NCBI RefSeq assembly: GCF_027943255.1
Contig: NC_072893.1
Coordinates: 28,914,001-28,978,000 of the forward strand
DNA from: Anastrepha obliqua
Taxonomy: Eukaryota > Arthropoda > Insecta > Diptera > Tephritidae
Length of the DNA stretch: 64,000 bases
Direction of reading: 5' to 3'
Positions 11,621 through 23,286 of the stretch are shown here, one piece after another. Each line of letters starts with the position of its first letter. Within the stretch, counting starts at the first letter, position 1. The translations under genes and the position numbers were made by a program. A model generated the notes under the pieces. It was not told the origin of the DNA, searched no databases, and saw only the letters and a list, made by a program, of their open reading frames with translations.

Positions 11621-12109
11621 CATAGATCGAGCTGTGCTTTTTGCTCGCCGAACTTTTGTTTGCACATTTGGTGACGCCGCATGGCTCTCAATCGCGGGCT
11701 AACAATTTTTCAGAAATAACCAAGAACTTCATTTCAAAGGCGCGATACAAATTAGAGGTGCCAAACTATCGATGGTGGGCGCCATCGATTGTGGACTATA
11801 GTAATTTTCAAACCATCGATGGTGGTCGATAGTCACAATAAAAAACAGTGATTGAAAATCATTGAAATTTGTAAGAAAAAAACAAATAATTTGAATTTTA
11901 TTTTAATTCATAAGGAACACTTTAAAAAAACTATATATTTTTACAAGTGTGAGTGATTCACATTTGGAAAAAAAGAGTTAGAGTACAGGCTATGGGTCTT
12001 TTCTGCCAAAATATTGAACTTATAAGTTTAAGGAACATTGCTTACATTTTATGAAATTATATTTTAGGGCTAAAAGCTAAAACTTGAAAACTATAATATG
12101 ATTTATTTA

Positions 12110-14063
12110 TTATAGCGAAAGATTTTTGTTTAAAAACAACAAAACGTTCACATTTTCTTCTTTAAGCCGTGTTCGCCTATCAGAAACAATTTGTCCCGCC
12201 TTGCTGAAAGCTCTTTCCGACTCCACAGACGTTGCGGGGATGCATAAATATGTATGCATCAGTAATTTTAATAAAGGGAAATCCACCTGGTTGACCTGCA
12301 ATCAAATGTATTACCAAAACTTAGTTTTATGTATCGAAGATTGATTTATTAATTTTACCTTGATCCATAAAAGAGGGTCCATTTCCTGTGGGGCTATGTC
12401 CCTCTCCAGATACTGCCGTTTAATAATGATTGCATCAGATCGAACATTACTCTTTTTAGTAGCACATCGTTGGTTAAAAAAATCAAAAATTGGGTCCGTA
12501 GTGGTCGTGCTTGCTTCCAGACTGACAGGGTCTTCAACATGAGTCAAATTGCCCAAATTGACCACCTCATTTTCCAACTTGCTGCTTGTTCAGCATTTGC
12601 GTTGGATTGAAAACCATCTTTTTTGAAGCGTGGATCCAAAATCGTAGCCATCCTTGTTACCGTGCGTAGCTCATATATAGATAGTCGTTTTTTAATCGAC
12701 TCCAACAGAGCATCTTTCATAGATTTGCCTACCGCAGTTGCCAACTGAGATGAAAGATTTTCAATTTGCCGATATAGTCCATATGCCAATGGTATTGTTA
12801 ATGACACTGTAACGTATTTCCCACCAGAAACTTTTTCGGACACGTTCTTAAATAATGCTAATATTTTGTCAATATCTTTCAACACGTTGATTTCCTCTGC
12901 AGTGAATGGTAATGGTGCATTTTTTGTTGATAATAGCACACTGGCAATGGCTTCATGGGTTAATAAAACTCTCTCAATCGTGTCGTGGAAGCTGTTCCAC
13001 CTTGTTGGGGTTTCTTGCAGCAAGGTATTTATATGCAAAATTTTCTTGAACTTGTTTCAATTTTTCGTTCGCAATTGAACTTTTCTTAAAAAGTTTTACA
13101 ATATTTTTACATTTTGCAAACAAAGCTTTTGTGACATCGTTGTGATTGAGATTCAAGCCATCTTGGACTACCAAATTAACTGTATGAGCAAAGCATGGCA
13201 GATTTTGGACTTTTAAAATTTCACATGCTTTCAGCATTGAGCTTGCATTGTCAGTTACAATGCAGACAGTTTTTTCAAAGATATGCCAAGATGTTAATAT
13301 ATCTTTTAAAGTGTCTGCAATATTTTGTGACGAGTGATTTATAGTATCGATCAGTTTTTTGGTTGCTAGCGATGCCATTTTGATGCCGTATTCATGTACG
13401 AAATGAACCGTTACCGTTAAAAAGCTCACGTTAGCATTAGATGTCCACATATCGCAAGTGATAGCAATGTTCGAAACCTGCTCCAAAATTGTTGACAATT
13501 TTTCCGTCGTTTTTTTAAACAAATTGGTCACCATGACGTTTTCCAAATGACTCCGGCTGGGAAGCTTGTAACGTGGATCTAAGGCTGTAATTAATTTAAT
13601 AAATCCTTTGTCCTTCACTATGCTAAAGGGCTGAATATCCTCAGCAACCATCTCTGCTACGAGTCCTTTTAAAGTATGACTCCACTGACCGCATGCTTGA
13701 CCTGCAGCTGCTGCTGAAAGACGCAATGTTCTCGTCTTGTACAATATCTTCAGCAACTTGTGAAACCGTTTAAGGTGATCATGCAGGTTCGATGTGTTGC
13801 CACTGGTTTTATACTCCTTGGCGCAACTAAGGCATTTGGCAAATTTCTTATCATCAAATCTTTTAAAATAATTCCACACATCCGAAATTTTACTTTTCTT
13901 TTTTTGTACAGGCTTCTCCAAAACAAAATTTTTTTCGCTGTCGCTGCTGTTGCAATCGCAACTTGCTGCAGCAGAACTGCGTCCTAAAATTAGACAAAAG
14001 TGTTCTAAGCATTCTTACTAATTATTTGAAAAATGTATTACCTCGTTTAAGAAAGCGATCCAT
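12110..14063 (-). pseudogene. hAT transposase, three exons, two frameshifts
   Basis: The product would excise and insert its own hAT element. The start MDRFLKRG is encoded at 14063-14042, followed by a 58-bp GT-AG intron (14041-13984). The main exon (13983-12359) carries a BED zinc finger (CLSCAKEYKTSG ... HDHLKRFH) and the RNase H-like hAT core (VTDNASSMLKACE, then PCFAHTVNLVVQ). A second GT-AG intron (12358-12296) precedes the last exon, with the C-terminal hAT dimerisation motif CIPATSVESERAFSKAG and a stop at 12110. Splicing keeps frame at both introns. Single-base-type shifts near 13025 and 12585 break it. Expected full length is about 610 residues. It is a young but inactive copy; the introns are inferred. 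Confidence 0.9.
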
Positions 14064-14113
14064 TATATATTTTTACGAATTGTTATTTTAAACACTTTAC
14101 AACTTTACACTTC

Positions 14114-14855
14114 TTAAGGGGGGGGGGGGGGGTAGGGTCACAAAATCGAAATTTTTTTCTTCACTCATCTTATAGTAAATCATTTCAAGAATGTTGTGTC
14201 AAAATTTTAAGTGGATCGGAGCAGAACTCTCAAAGTTATAGCCTTTGTAGGCACTCTACCTCGAATGCGGAGCATCGATAATTTCTCAGAGTCATTTTTT
14301 CAAACGCGTTTTTCCCGAAACCACTTCTTAAAAGTCGGTGCCAATCACAACTCCTAAACTATTCAACCGATTCTTTTCAAATTTGGCACACGTTTTCTAA
14401 ATCAAAAATACCTCCCCCCTACACTGTTTTTTTTTATTTTTTGTTTTTTAAGGTTGTTTTTCACTTACAAATATGGCGAAATTTTTCGCCAAAAATGCTC
14501 GTTTTACGTTTTTTTGCCACCAAAACTACAAAAATGAAAAAAAAAAATTTTTATTAATGTAGGGGGGAGCATTACGTCATACTTTAACTGAAAAATTCGA
14601 CTTTTTTAGTTTCAGATGATTCTACGACGAATGCCGATTGGCACCGCAGAGCACCTCTCGAAAAACATATCTCCAAAAAAACTCTGTCATGGGCTTATTT
14701 GTCAATATTTTATTACTAATATTTTTTAAAAACTTATTGAAAAGATGTACAATGACATGTAACTGATTTTATTAAAGTATCTTAAGCCATATTTCTGTAA
14801 AAAATTCACAAAAAAAGTGTTTTTTTTTTAGCGCTAAACCCTACCTCCCCCTTAA
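14114..14855. mobile_element. TTAA-flanked element, copy 2, inside the hAT
   Basis: TTAA at 14114-14117 and 14852-14855 flank 734 bp. The left end is a run of 15 G followed by TAGGGTCA; the right end reads AACCCTACCTCCCCC, its imperfect inverse. The interior contains AAACGCGTTTTTCCCGAAA, the inverse of the motif seen in the other TTAA elements. It lies between the hAT 5' end and the transposase start, so it inserted after the hAT or travelled with it. Confidence 0.75.
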
Positions 14856-15046
14856 TATTTGTACACAAGCGACGCCACAAATAAAAAAGGCGCGAATATT
14901 TGCTTGGTGATGTATAAATCGCTCTTTTGACGATACTATCGTCCACTATCGAGACTTTGAACCATCGATAGTTCAGTAGCTCGATAGTGCCCTACCATCG
15001 ATGGTGACGATAGTGCCATCGATAGTTTGGCACCTCTAATACAAAT

Positions 15047-15490
15047 GTGACGAGGTGTGGGACTAAATCGTGCGCCATATGCCCTTGCTTCATAGTTTTC
15101 TGCTCTTTCTATCTCACTTACATTGTGTTTCACAGGAATTTACGCCTTAAAAAAAAAATAAAAAATTCGTATTTTCAAAAATTTTTGATGTTTTAAGAAG
15201 CAAGATTTTCATATAACTTCCTTCACTTGGGTGTTTGAAAGCATGCATCCTCCTGCCACTGGAAAAGCGTTGAGAGCAAGCCATTTTTCAACTTCGACTA
15301 CAAAGTATTTTACTGCATAAATAAACGTCCATTAGCAAACAAAAACAAAAATCGACTTCGGAGTTATCACTTTACCAATGCAATTCTGAAAAATTCTCGG
15401 TTTAATATCGCCTCTTTGCATTAAATGGCGACATCCTGAAAATGTTAAGCAATTGTTCTCTAAACATACGAAAAAAGTGCGTTGTGCATC
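15047..15490. other. Unassigned DNA between hAT and Tc1 elements
   Basis: After the second hAT target duplication I see no gene, element end or repeat. Confidence 0.4.
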
Positions 15491-16330
15491 TACAGTACCT
15501 GGTCATTGAATTATGACCGATGATAAAAATTACATTTTTATGCTGGTCGTCTGCAAAAAAGTCCATTTTCGTATAAGCGTCGTCGTAACGTTATTTCCGA
15601 AATATTTACTCCAGATTCCTGAACCTCTTTAAAATCATCCGACTTGAAGCATTTCTGTTCCAGAGAACTGTTTGGACGATTTTGCGATCCTGCCTGATTG
15701 AGGTGATGCGTTCTCGCCGACAATTTTGGCGATTGTTTGAAGTTACCGCTAAAACGTTGTTGGTATTTTTCCACTTTTTGGCAACATTTACCACAGACGC
15801 CTTGGATATTCCAACGGTTCTTGCTATGTCTGCATAGCTCAGGTTCTTGGCTTGCAAAAGAACTCCGATTTGTTGCTTTTGTCCCGATGTCAAATCCGAC
15901 TTTCGGCCCATTTTTTAAAAAAAACTGATTAAATTGAAAAAAAGGATAATCCACGTGACAAATTCAAAAGATATGTATGTTTTGTACTTACTGTTGTTAT
16001 ATTTTAGATTATGAATATTCACTATTTAATTCTTTCACTTTTCAGACGATCTCAATTAGTTTTTTTATGCTCTTCACATAAGATCGAATTAATTCGCACT
16101 GACACTTGCACACTTAATTAACTTTTCACTTATAAGCAAAAAAACTAATCATTTTCTAATCACAGCAGGCCAATTGACCGGAAAATCTTAAAAACATCTA
16201 AGAACAGGTTAAAAACCCCTTAATACCCTTTTTTATTTGGAAAAGTCCAAATTAGATTGATAATTTTACCTGATTTTTGAAGTTTTCAGAAAAAATGCCA
16301 TCGGTCATGATTCAATGGTCAGGTACTGTA
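15491..16330 (-). mobile_element. Tc1-like element, 3' half deleted
   Basis: The inverted ends CAGTACCTGGTCATTGAATT (from 15493) and AATTC/GATTCAATGGTCAGGTACTG (to 16328) are flanked by TA on both sides. The element is 836 bp. It keeps the N-terminal transposase part on the minus strand, but that part runs directly into the left terminal repeat, so the catalytic half has been removed by an internal deletion. Confidence 0.88.
15541..15911 (-). pseudogene. Tc1-like transposase, DNA-binding half only
   Basis: The minus-strand frame starts MGRKSDLTSGQKQQIGVLL and continues through LSYADIARTVGISKASV (first helix-turn-helix), RRERITSIRQDRKIVQ (GRPR-like linker and second domain) and, after a frame change near 15610, ESGVNISEITLRRRLYENGL, ending at FCRRPA. 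The DD34E catalytic core is absent. What is left could at most bind DNA ends; with the frameshift even that is doubtful. Confidence 0.85.
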
Positions 16331-16696
16331 GCTATACTAGGGCGGGTCTATTTGTCAAAAAATCAACGACTCTGTTTCAGTGTCTGAAATATTCGATTGA
16401 TAATTCTGCGAATCAAGTCCATTGCTCTAAAATAGATTTTTAGGCTACGTATTTTTTTGGAAATATCCTGAAAATGTCACAATATGATGCCGTTATTCGA
16501 GCATTGTTGCCTGCAAATACTACATAGTATTGCTAAACGCATTAGCAGGAAGAAAAGTTTTTAAAATTTCAAAATAGCAAAGTGCTATCAGTTTTCTCGC
16601 ACCTACACACACACACATCGGCGTTAAGTTCGCTTCCGCCTGAACTAGCACACTTCCATACGTCTTTCCACGTGTGTTTGATACCTAAGTTCTTTC
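16331..16696. other. Unassigned noncoding DNA
   Basis: No gene or element end is convincing. A TAGGGCGGGTC near 16338 loosely resembles rosa-type mariner ends, but no partner was found. Confidence 0.35.
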
Positions 16697-17433
16697 TTAA
16701 GGGGGGAAGCTGGTCTAGAGCGCAAAAAATGGGCATATTTTATGAATTTATTTTGACTCAACAAAGGAATCAATCGAAAATCTGTGAAATAGGTTTAATA
16801 ATATAGCTTTCATGGTACAAATACAAAATTTTTCGTCTGAATTAATTTCAAAATGGCCGCTGTCCAGCAGTTCTCCTAAGGCGCCTTTTTTTCTAGTGGG
16901 TCCATTGCCGAAGACGTAAACTCCTTAATTTTTGTCCTGGATCAAAAAATAAAATTTTTTTAGTTTCTATATAACAACAGAAAGAGACGTACGTAGGATT
17001 TTTTCGATATTTTGTTTTTTCGCGAAATGGTGCACGTTTGAACAAAAAGTTACAATTTTCACTATAAAGAACGACATAAAATTGTTGATTAAAAAAAAAA
17101 CTATGTAATATAAATAAAAAGTCCTACGTACGTCTCCGGAGAAAGGTATTTCGAATGTATTGTCAACATTTCGTAAGAATCGGTAAAGATTTGTTCGAAT
17201 TATGTCTTCGGCCAGTTTAAAAAAAGTGATTTCGAGAAAAACGCGTTTAAAGTTGTAAGTAGCGTTCGGGGCATACCTGCGAGGCACTGCCGTCGAATGA
17301 AAAATTTGGGCATTTAGACATTTTTGCTGGCATCCCTCATTTGGTATATTATTTCTAAGACCCTAAAGCACCTTTTAAGACAAAAAAAAATTTTTCGATT
17401 TTTTCAAAATTCTAGACCAGCTTCCCCCCTTAA
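16697..17433. mobile_element. TTAA-flanked element, copy 3
   Basis: TTAA at 16697-16700 and 17430-17433 flank 729 bp with excellent inverted ends: GGGGGGAAGCTGGTCTAGA on the left and TCTAGACCAGCTTCCCCCC on the right. The interior has GAGAAAAACGCGTTTAAAGT. No transposase is encoded; the 106-codon minus frame at 16967-17287 has no recognisable domain. Confidence 0.85.
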
Positions 17434-17629
17434 TAGTAATAAAATTTTACACGCGTGTGCATGTAATCGAATGTGTAAACAACCCCTGCACGTTTTTCTC
17501 TCTAATTTGAGTTTTTGTTTCACACTCTTACATGCGTAGCACCCAATCTATGGTATTTCAAAACCACTATCGATATGACAAAACAAGGCCGTTCGTTGTG
17601 AAGTGATTTAATATTTAAATTTATGGGCG

Positions 17630-17850
17630 ATTTGCCCTAATGTGTTTGTGCGTGCCATACAGGCAGTGGATGCGGCGTTCGATCCCCCTTGCAAGATCAA
17701 ACAGTTTATTTTTCTTGTTTTGTGGAAAGCGCGTTCGCTGTTTCGACAGCCAATGACTAACCTCCGAGTGTAGTTCTGCCACGAAACAACTTCTCCTCAA
17801 AACTATCGACTTGTGGCTGAAGTTCGGCCGGCGTAAACACCTTTCAAGGA
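17630..17850 (+). mobile_element. SINE, diverged copy
   Basis: A B-box-like GGCGTTCGATCCCCC lies at about 17671. Downstream, AACTTCTCCTCAAAACTATC and TTCGGCCGGCGTAAACACC correspond to the central and 3' domains of the SINEs at 43411 and 48604. The A box side is poorly preserved. Confidence 0.6.
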
Positions 17851-18460
17851 TGTATGTACATACACACGTGGCAGTCTACGCTTATTATGTAAATTTGCAA
17901 GTCAGCATATTTAAATATGAAAATTGTGTAAAGACTACTGAGAAAGGAACACCCTTCTTGTAAGAGTATTTGTTAATAAAAGCGTGAGCATCTGTTTCAA
18001 GAGAAAATAAAGTATGCATGAGTAAGTTTAATTGGGTATATCCATACAGAGTCTTTCAAGTTTGAATTTCTTTTTTTTTTCAATTCAAATTAATCACCGT
18101 TTTTGACTGGGTAATCATTATTTGTTTATCGAGCTATGCTGCAGAGGGTCTACAGTTGATAGATAATGATAAATACATAATATGTTCCAAATGGGGCGGA
18201 AAATCTGCTCTTGCAGGTGGCGGTTTGTTTGATTGGTGAAGTTTTCAGTGACATTTTGGCATGATTTGAGCTCTGAAAGCTTGAATTGTTTCTGATTTAT
18301 TCACATTGGCACCATTTTGGAGAGAACCTCACTGAAAATAGTTCAAAGCCATTAGAACGCGCGCTCTAGGCGGCCAAATTGCTGCAGAAAATCACAGTAT
18401 TTTTCGTCTGATTTTTTTTTGCAATAAATTGATTCTATCTTCGGCTATGTGACTCTGAAA
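17851..18460. other. Unassigned noncoding DNA
   Basis: No gene, terminal repeat or tandem repeat was recognised in this stretch. Confidence 0.4.
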
Positions 18461-19166
18461 GGCTGGGCATTAGTGCATCCTTTCGCTTGCCTAAGCACTG
18501 TAGTCTCTTTCAGGCAGAAGTTATCGCCATAAGAGAAGGCTTATTGCGCTTAAAGAAGATACGCCTAACTACGAGGGAAGTGTATGTCTACGGTAATTTA
18601 AGGCCACACATTATTATGCGAAGTTGAAAGGTATGGTACAACACGAAATATTCAACCAGATAATGTACTAATATACCGATTGCCTTAGCTATGCGCAATA
18701 TTTGTGCTGCTAATGCCAGTTGTAGGCAAATAAACAGGCAAACTTGCCCAGAATGGAACCACAGCCGTACAAACTTGCTATTGAATCTTAGGAAACAGGA
18801 TATGAGAAACATGATAAGGGCACTAACAGGGCATTTTTTAATTGGAACGCATGCAAATAGGTTGGGGTACAACATAATGATTTTTGTCGAAACTGTCAAA
18901 ATACTGAAGAAGAGGAAACCGTGTACCTACTGTATACATTCATTACTCTATACAGAAAAAAGGCTTTCTGGGCTTGGATTCGTTTTTCTTGACAGCATCG
19001 AAGAGGTCTCTCAAATAAAGTTGCCGAAATTAACAAAATTCATTAAATCCACAGATTGATTCAGAGAAGATTCAGGAGTGTAAAGGACGAGCTACAGTGG
19101 TATCACAATGGAAACTATTCAGGCCTTAGTGTGTCGGATGACAGCCACTTAACCTAACCTAACCTT
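18461..19166 (+). mobile_element. I/jockey-like LINE, RNase H and C-terminal part
   Basis: The plus strand reads CSLFQAEVIAIREGLLRLKK near 18510, which is a LINE RNase H block. A later frame has RALTGHFLIGTHANRLGY and YTEKRLSGLGFVFLDSIEE. The copy ends at AACCTAACCTAACCT near 19155, the same kind of tail as at 39880. Several frameshifts are visible. It is a 5'-truncated dead LINE, probably about 700 bp. Confidence 0.75.
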
Positions 19167-20019
19167 GGGCAATGTAACATATCGAAATGTTGTGAAGATA
19201 TCTCGATATCGACATCCGCATTTCCAGCTGGGTTTTCGTTTTTCTTCCCTTACAACAGCGTTATTTTGAAATAAATAGCAATGTGTACTTGTATTTTTAT
19301 GCCTTCCACCAAGTCATAGGGCGATTTTCATATTTCACATTTTTATAAAACATTTTAAATATTTTTATACATATCCCGAGCGAAATTAAACTCTTCATCA
19401 AAAATGATCGCACCTAACAGATAACAGTTTTCAAAACAAAACACTCGAAGCTCGTACTTGAAAGGCCCTGTACTTGCGCATGTCATCTTTACGGATAAGC
19501 GTACCGTTCGGTACCATTGCGGACTGCCCAGACGTACATGTTGACAATGTTGCGGCATAATTCGAACGATTTAACGACAATGAGCTCAAATAATAAAAAA
19601 ATCACTAGGCAACAACAATGCTTTTTGTAAATATAATATAAGCAGATATGTATATTGAAGTGTTATACACACTTTTTCATTGCTATACATATAGGTATAC
19701 ATATATGTACAATACATATATACGACATTTGCTACTCTGGGAAAGCATTTTAATTGATTTGTTCCAATTTATTTAATTGCATACTTTTGAATATTGAAGT
19801 GTGTTTTCGTTAATGATTTGACTTTTAACATGACGCAAGATAATGCAGACAAATTTTCTTGCGAATACAAATCAAATAATTAAATTCTTAATTACACTGT
19901 GCTACAAAATTGTATTCTAAATTTTTAATTTTTTATTCTAAATTTCAAAGCTTAAACCTTGTTGCAAGATTTGATAGAAACATTGAAACATTTGATTTTT
20001 AGGTCCTATCTTCTCTAAA
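19167..20019. other. Unassigned AT-rich DNA
   Basis: It contains a TATA/CATATA-rich microsatellite near 19680-19725 and no recognisable gene or element end. Confidence 0.4.
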
Positions 20020-20490
20020 ACGAGATTAATATTATATAAGGCACCTTCGATTAGTCACTTCTCTGCTCGCTAAACTGTGTGATTTCATAGAAAAATTCGA
20101 TTTTTAGGTCTAAACAATTTTTTTTTTTGGTACTACTTTCTAAATCTCCTTCTCGACAAATTAGTCACCTATATTTTTATTTTTTATTTAATATTTATCC
20201 GTGGCGCCAGCGCTTCGAAAATTACCATTGGATTTGTATTAGAAAAATACGCACTTTTCCGGGAATTTTGGGCAACATGTTTACAGATTGATATTATTGT
20301 ATTTTATTCCCAAGATTAAGTTATCTTCTCAAATTTCCAAAAAATTATATGAGAAATAAATAAAAACGAGTTTAATATTAGGCGCCTTCGATTCGATAGA
20401 AACATTAAAAAAAAAAACGATTTTTTGCTCCCTCCCAAATTTCTTCTGTAGCCCAACAAGTATTCACCTATATTTTCGTCACCTATATTA
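20020..20490. repeat. Degenerate repeat block
   Basis: Fragments such as AGGCACCTTCGATTAGTCAC (20041), CACTTCTCTGCTCGCTAA (20057) and AGGCGCCTTCGATTC (20380) recur in order at 21090-21135 and 24110-24160. It seems to be diverged, partly tandem copies of one unit. Confidence 0.5.
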
Positions 20491-21058
20491 ATATTTACTA
20501 GGGGTGGGACTATTCGAATAAAAATTATTCGAATAATAAAATCTTTTATTCGAGAGGTATTCGTAATTCGAATAATATTTATTCGAATTTTTTATTCGTT
20601 TATTCGAATAATGCTATTCGAATACCTCACTATTCGAATACCTCACTATTCGAATACCTTACTATTCGAATACCTTACTATTCGAATACCTTACTATTCG
20701 AATACATCACTATTCGAATACTGCACTATTCGAATATTTTTGGTAAATATTTATTTAGATTAGCGGACTACTAATCGGTTTATGTACAAGTGCATGCACC
20801 ATGAGAAGGGCCAATGTAATTTTTATATTTTTAAAAGCATTTTCTCCCTGATGTTAATGAATATATAGTGAGGTATTCGAATAGTAAGGTATTCGAATAG
20901 TAAACTATAGTAAACTATTCGAATAGTGAGGTATTCGAATAGTAAGGTATTCGAATAATGAACTATTCGAATTATTTGAAACGAATAGTATTATTCGTTT
21001 TATTCGAATAATGTTTATTCGAATATTATTCGAAAATAATCCCACCCCTAATATTTAC
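20491..21058. mobile_element. Foldback hAT MITE
   Basis: The 552-bp element (20499-21050) starts TAGGGGTGGGACTATTCGAA and ends with the imperfect inverse TTCGAAAATAATCCCACCCC plus TA. It is flanked by perfect 8-bp duplications ATATTTAC (20491-20498 and 21051-21058), the hAT hallmark. The interior is built of about seven 16-bp units (ACTATTCGAATACCTC type, 20622-20735) whose inverted versions recur at 20865-20990, so the whole element can fold back. There is no coding capacity. Confidence 0.93.
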
Positions 21059-21084
21059 TCGTGCCGCCAGCGCTTTGCAATTTG

Positions 21085-21405
21085 CACGAGATTAATAGTA
21101 GGCGCTTTCGATTCGCCACTTCTCTGCTCGCTATCTCTGGGCTCTGCTTACTTGACGAAAAATCTGCATGTGAAAGCAACAACAAAGTTATAGAGTAGGA
21201 TTCACCACTACCGAGGGTGATTATACCTCATAAAACTGGTATAACTCACTATTTTCAATGCTGCTCATTCCTTTCAAGACAGTTTCATTAGACCGGGTTC
21301 ATACAGGGAGACTTTTGCTGCTGCAACATTGCGAATTCTCTTTTGATGTTGCCCGTCATGTTCACACAGCTTGCAATTAGTTTTTAGTCTAATTTGTTTT
21401 TAATC
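21085..21405 (+). repeat. 300-bp repeat, copy A
   Basis: The sequence from TAGGCGCTTTCGATTCGCCA through CACTTCTCTGCTCGCTATCT, AAAGCAACAACAAAGTTAT, CATAAAACTGGTATAACTCA and TGTTCACACAGCTTGCAATT matches copy B at 24100-24418 in the same orientation. No open frame or terminal repeat identifies it. The mariner at 21410 lies just past its end. Confidence 0.8.
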
Positions 21406-21409
21406 TATA

Positions 21410-22583
21410 TACGAGGGGTGCCTTTTATATGTCGGGATTAGAGAACAAAAACAAATTTTAATCATCGAAAATCACTTTATTGTTTTTCAAAATATTCTCC
21501 ATGAAGATCTATACACTTTTGCATGTGTTTGCACCAATTGTCGAAGCACTTTTGCCACTCTGAATGACGTACCTCCAAAACATGCATTCTGAATGCCGCA
21601 ACCGCTTCTTCAGGTGCCGAAAAACGTTCACCTCTCAGTTTGTTTTTTACGTACGGGAATAAAAAGAAGTCATTCGGTGCCAAGTCAGGACTATACGGCG
21701 GATGACCCATTAATTCGATGTTTTGGGTGCTCAAAAATGCAGTTGTTTGAGCCGATGTGTGAGAGCTCGTATTGTCCTGGTGAAGAGTGATCCGTCTTTG
21801 GCGATTGGTTTTCCTAATTTCTTGGAAGACAACTGGCAAGCAAATGGTTGTGTACCACTCAGAATTTACTGTTCTGCGTTGTTCTAGTGTGGTACGGTTG
21901 CGGCATGTCCAGTTTTTCCGAAAAAACAGGCGACCATTTTTGTTGGATTTGGCTCATCTTGAAACACCCATACTGTCGACTGTGTTTACTTTCGGGCTCA
22001 TACGCGTAAATCCATGATTCATCACCTGTCACGATATCATAGACTTGTTTCGAAGCCCCGCGATCGTATTTTTTGAGCATTTCCTTCGACCAATCGACAC
22101 GAGCCTTTTTTTGAGCGATTGACAAATTGTGTGGGATCCAACGCGAACAAATTTTTTTGACAGTCAAATGTTTATGCAATATTGAATGTATGCTGGTCCC
22201 ACTAATGCCTAAGATTGTCTCAATCTCACGATAGGTCACATGACGATCTTGCAATATCAGTTCGCGCACAGCATCAATGGTTTTCGGAACAACAACTGAT
22301 TTTGGACGACCTTCACGAAATTCGTCTTGGAGTGAACTACGACCACGATTGAATTCACCATACCATCGATAAACTCTGGTCCTTGATGGAGCTTCATCGC
22401 CAAAAAATGAATTAAGTTCATCCATGCAATGTTGCTGGGTTAATCCACGTCGAAAGTTGTAAAAAATAATCGCACGAAAATGTTCACGATTTAATTCCAT
22501 TTTTGGACCGCGATACAGCTGTCAGTTGCCAGATTGCAACACCAGGGTTGCCAAATCCCGACATATTCAAGGCACCCCTCGTA
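21410..22583 (-). mobile_element. Capitata/mellifera-type mariner, nearly complete
   Basis: The inverted ends CGAGGGGTGCCTTTTATATG (from 21412) and CATATTCAAGGCACCCCTCG (to 22581) are flanked by TA at 21410-21411 and 22582-22583. The 1170-bp element is the best preserved mariner in the window. Subfamily naming is from memory of the protein wording and is tentative. Confidence 0.93.
21477..22500 (-). pseudogene. Mariner transposase with two small frameshifts
   Basis: It starts MELNREHFRAIIFYNFRRGL at 22500. The N-terminal half has two helix-turn-helix regions and the linker WIPHNLSIAQKKARVDWS. The catalytic residues are IVTGDESWIYAY (first Asp), LHQDNTSSHT (second) and SPDLAPNDFFLF (third), with DD34D spacing, and the frame ends GEYFEKQ at 21477. 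Two indels, one just after the EPES block near 21990 and one near 21895, put the middle out of frame; the sequence is otherwise open and full length. It appears only recently dead. Confidence 0.93.
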
Positions 22584-23286
22584 TATTAAAAGTATTTGTC
22601 ATTTAAACCACATCCAACTCAGTTGAATTCCCAACGTGCTGAGGTGATTAATTTTGCAACACACTGTGCAAAAATTTTATCAAGCCTAATTCGTCTGCAC
22701 AGACTTATTAGACTACTCAAAGTATTGTTATACTCGTAATCACAATTTCTTCCTTATTTTTCAAAATTATTCTAATCAGTGAAATTAACGACAAGTCTAC
22801 AACTGGACTGTTCATACCATCAGCAACACATTTGCCTCACATACACAGAACTTTTATTGATTTCATGAAGTAGCTCTGCCCGAAATTTTCAATCTGTCTA
22901 CAGTCGCGGAGATAAAAATCAAACTTGCATTTGAAGATTTACAAGGACTAGCCGATATAGGGGGTTGCAAAAAGTGCAGTGCAGGTACGTCGAATTTCTA
23001 GGAAATTACCCAAAGTGCAAAGTGCCAATAAGACTCAAATTTTTTGTTTTGCAAGAAGCAATAGGGAAATAGGTAAAATATTTGATTTTTTGGTTAGTAA
23101 GCCGTTGGATATTTCTTGAAAAACTATGGGAGAATCAACTGTGTGAAGAGGTGAACCGACTGTGGACGCATCAGAAATGATAGTTCGAGGAAGCTGGCAT
23201 TAGTTGTAAGTTCATAGAAGGTGATAACATCGGAAATCGTGCAGGTATACCTCGTACGAAACTTCAAGATGCTGGCTCAAAAGCTC
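22584..23286. other. Unassigned noncoding DNA
   Basis: A TGATTAATTTTGCAACACA near 22645 loosely recalls the GGTGGCGC MITE end, but no second end is present. Nothing else was recognised. Confidence 0.4.

Larger units (their letters stand above)
11753..15038 (-). mobile_element. hAT transposon with BED-finger transposase
   Basis: The 3286-bp element is bounded by inverted ends TAGAGGTGCCAAACTATCGA and its inverse. It is flanked by perfect 8-bp duplications ATACAAAT at 11745-11752 and 15039-15046, as expected for hAT. CTATCGAT-type sites are repeated in both subterminal zones, a common hAT feature thought to bind transposase. The transposase gene lies on the minus strand, and a TTAA-flanked element sits in its 5' untranslated side. 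Confidence 0.95.
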
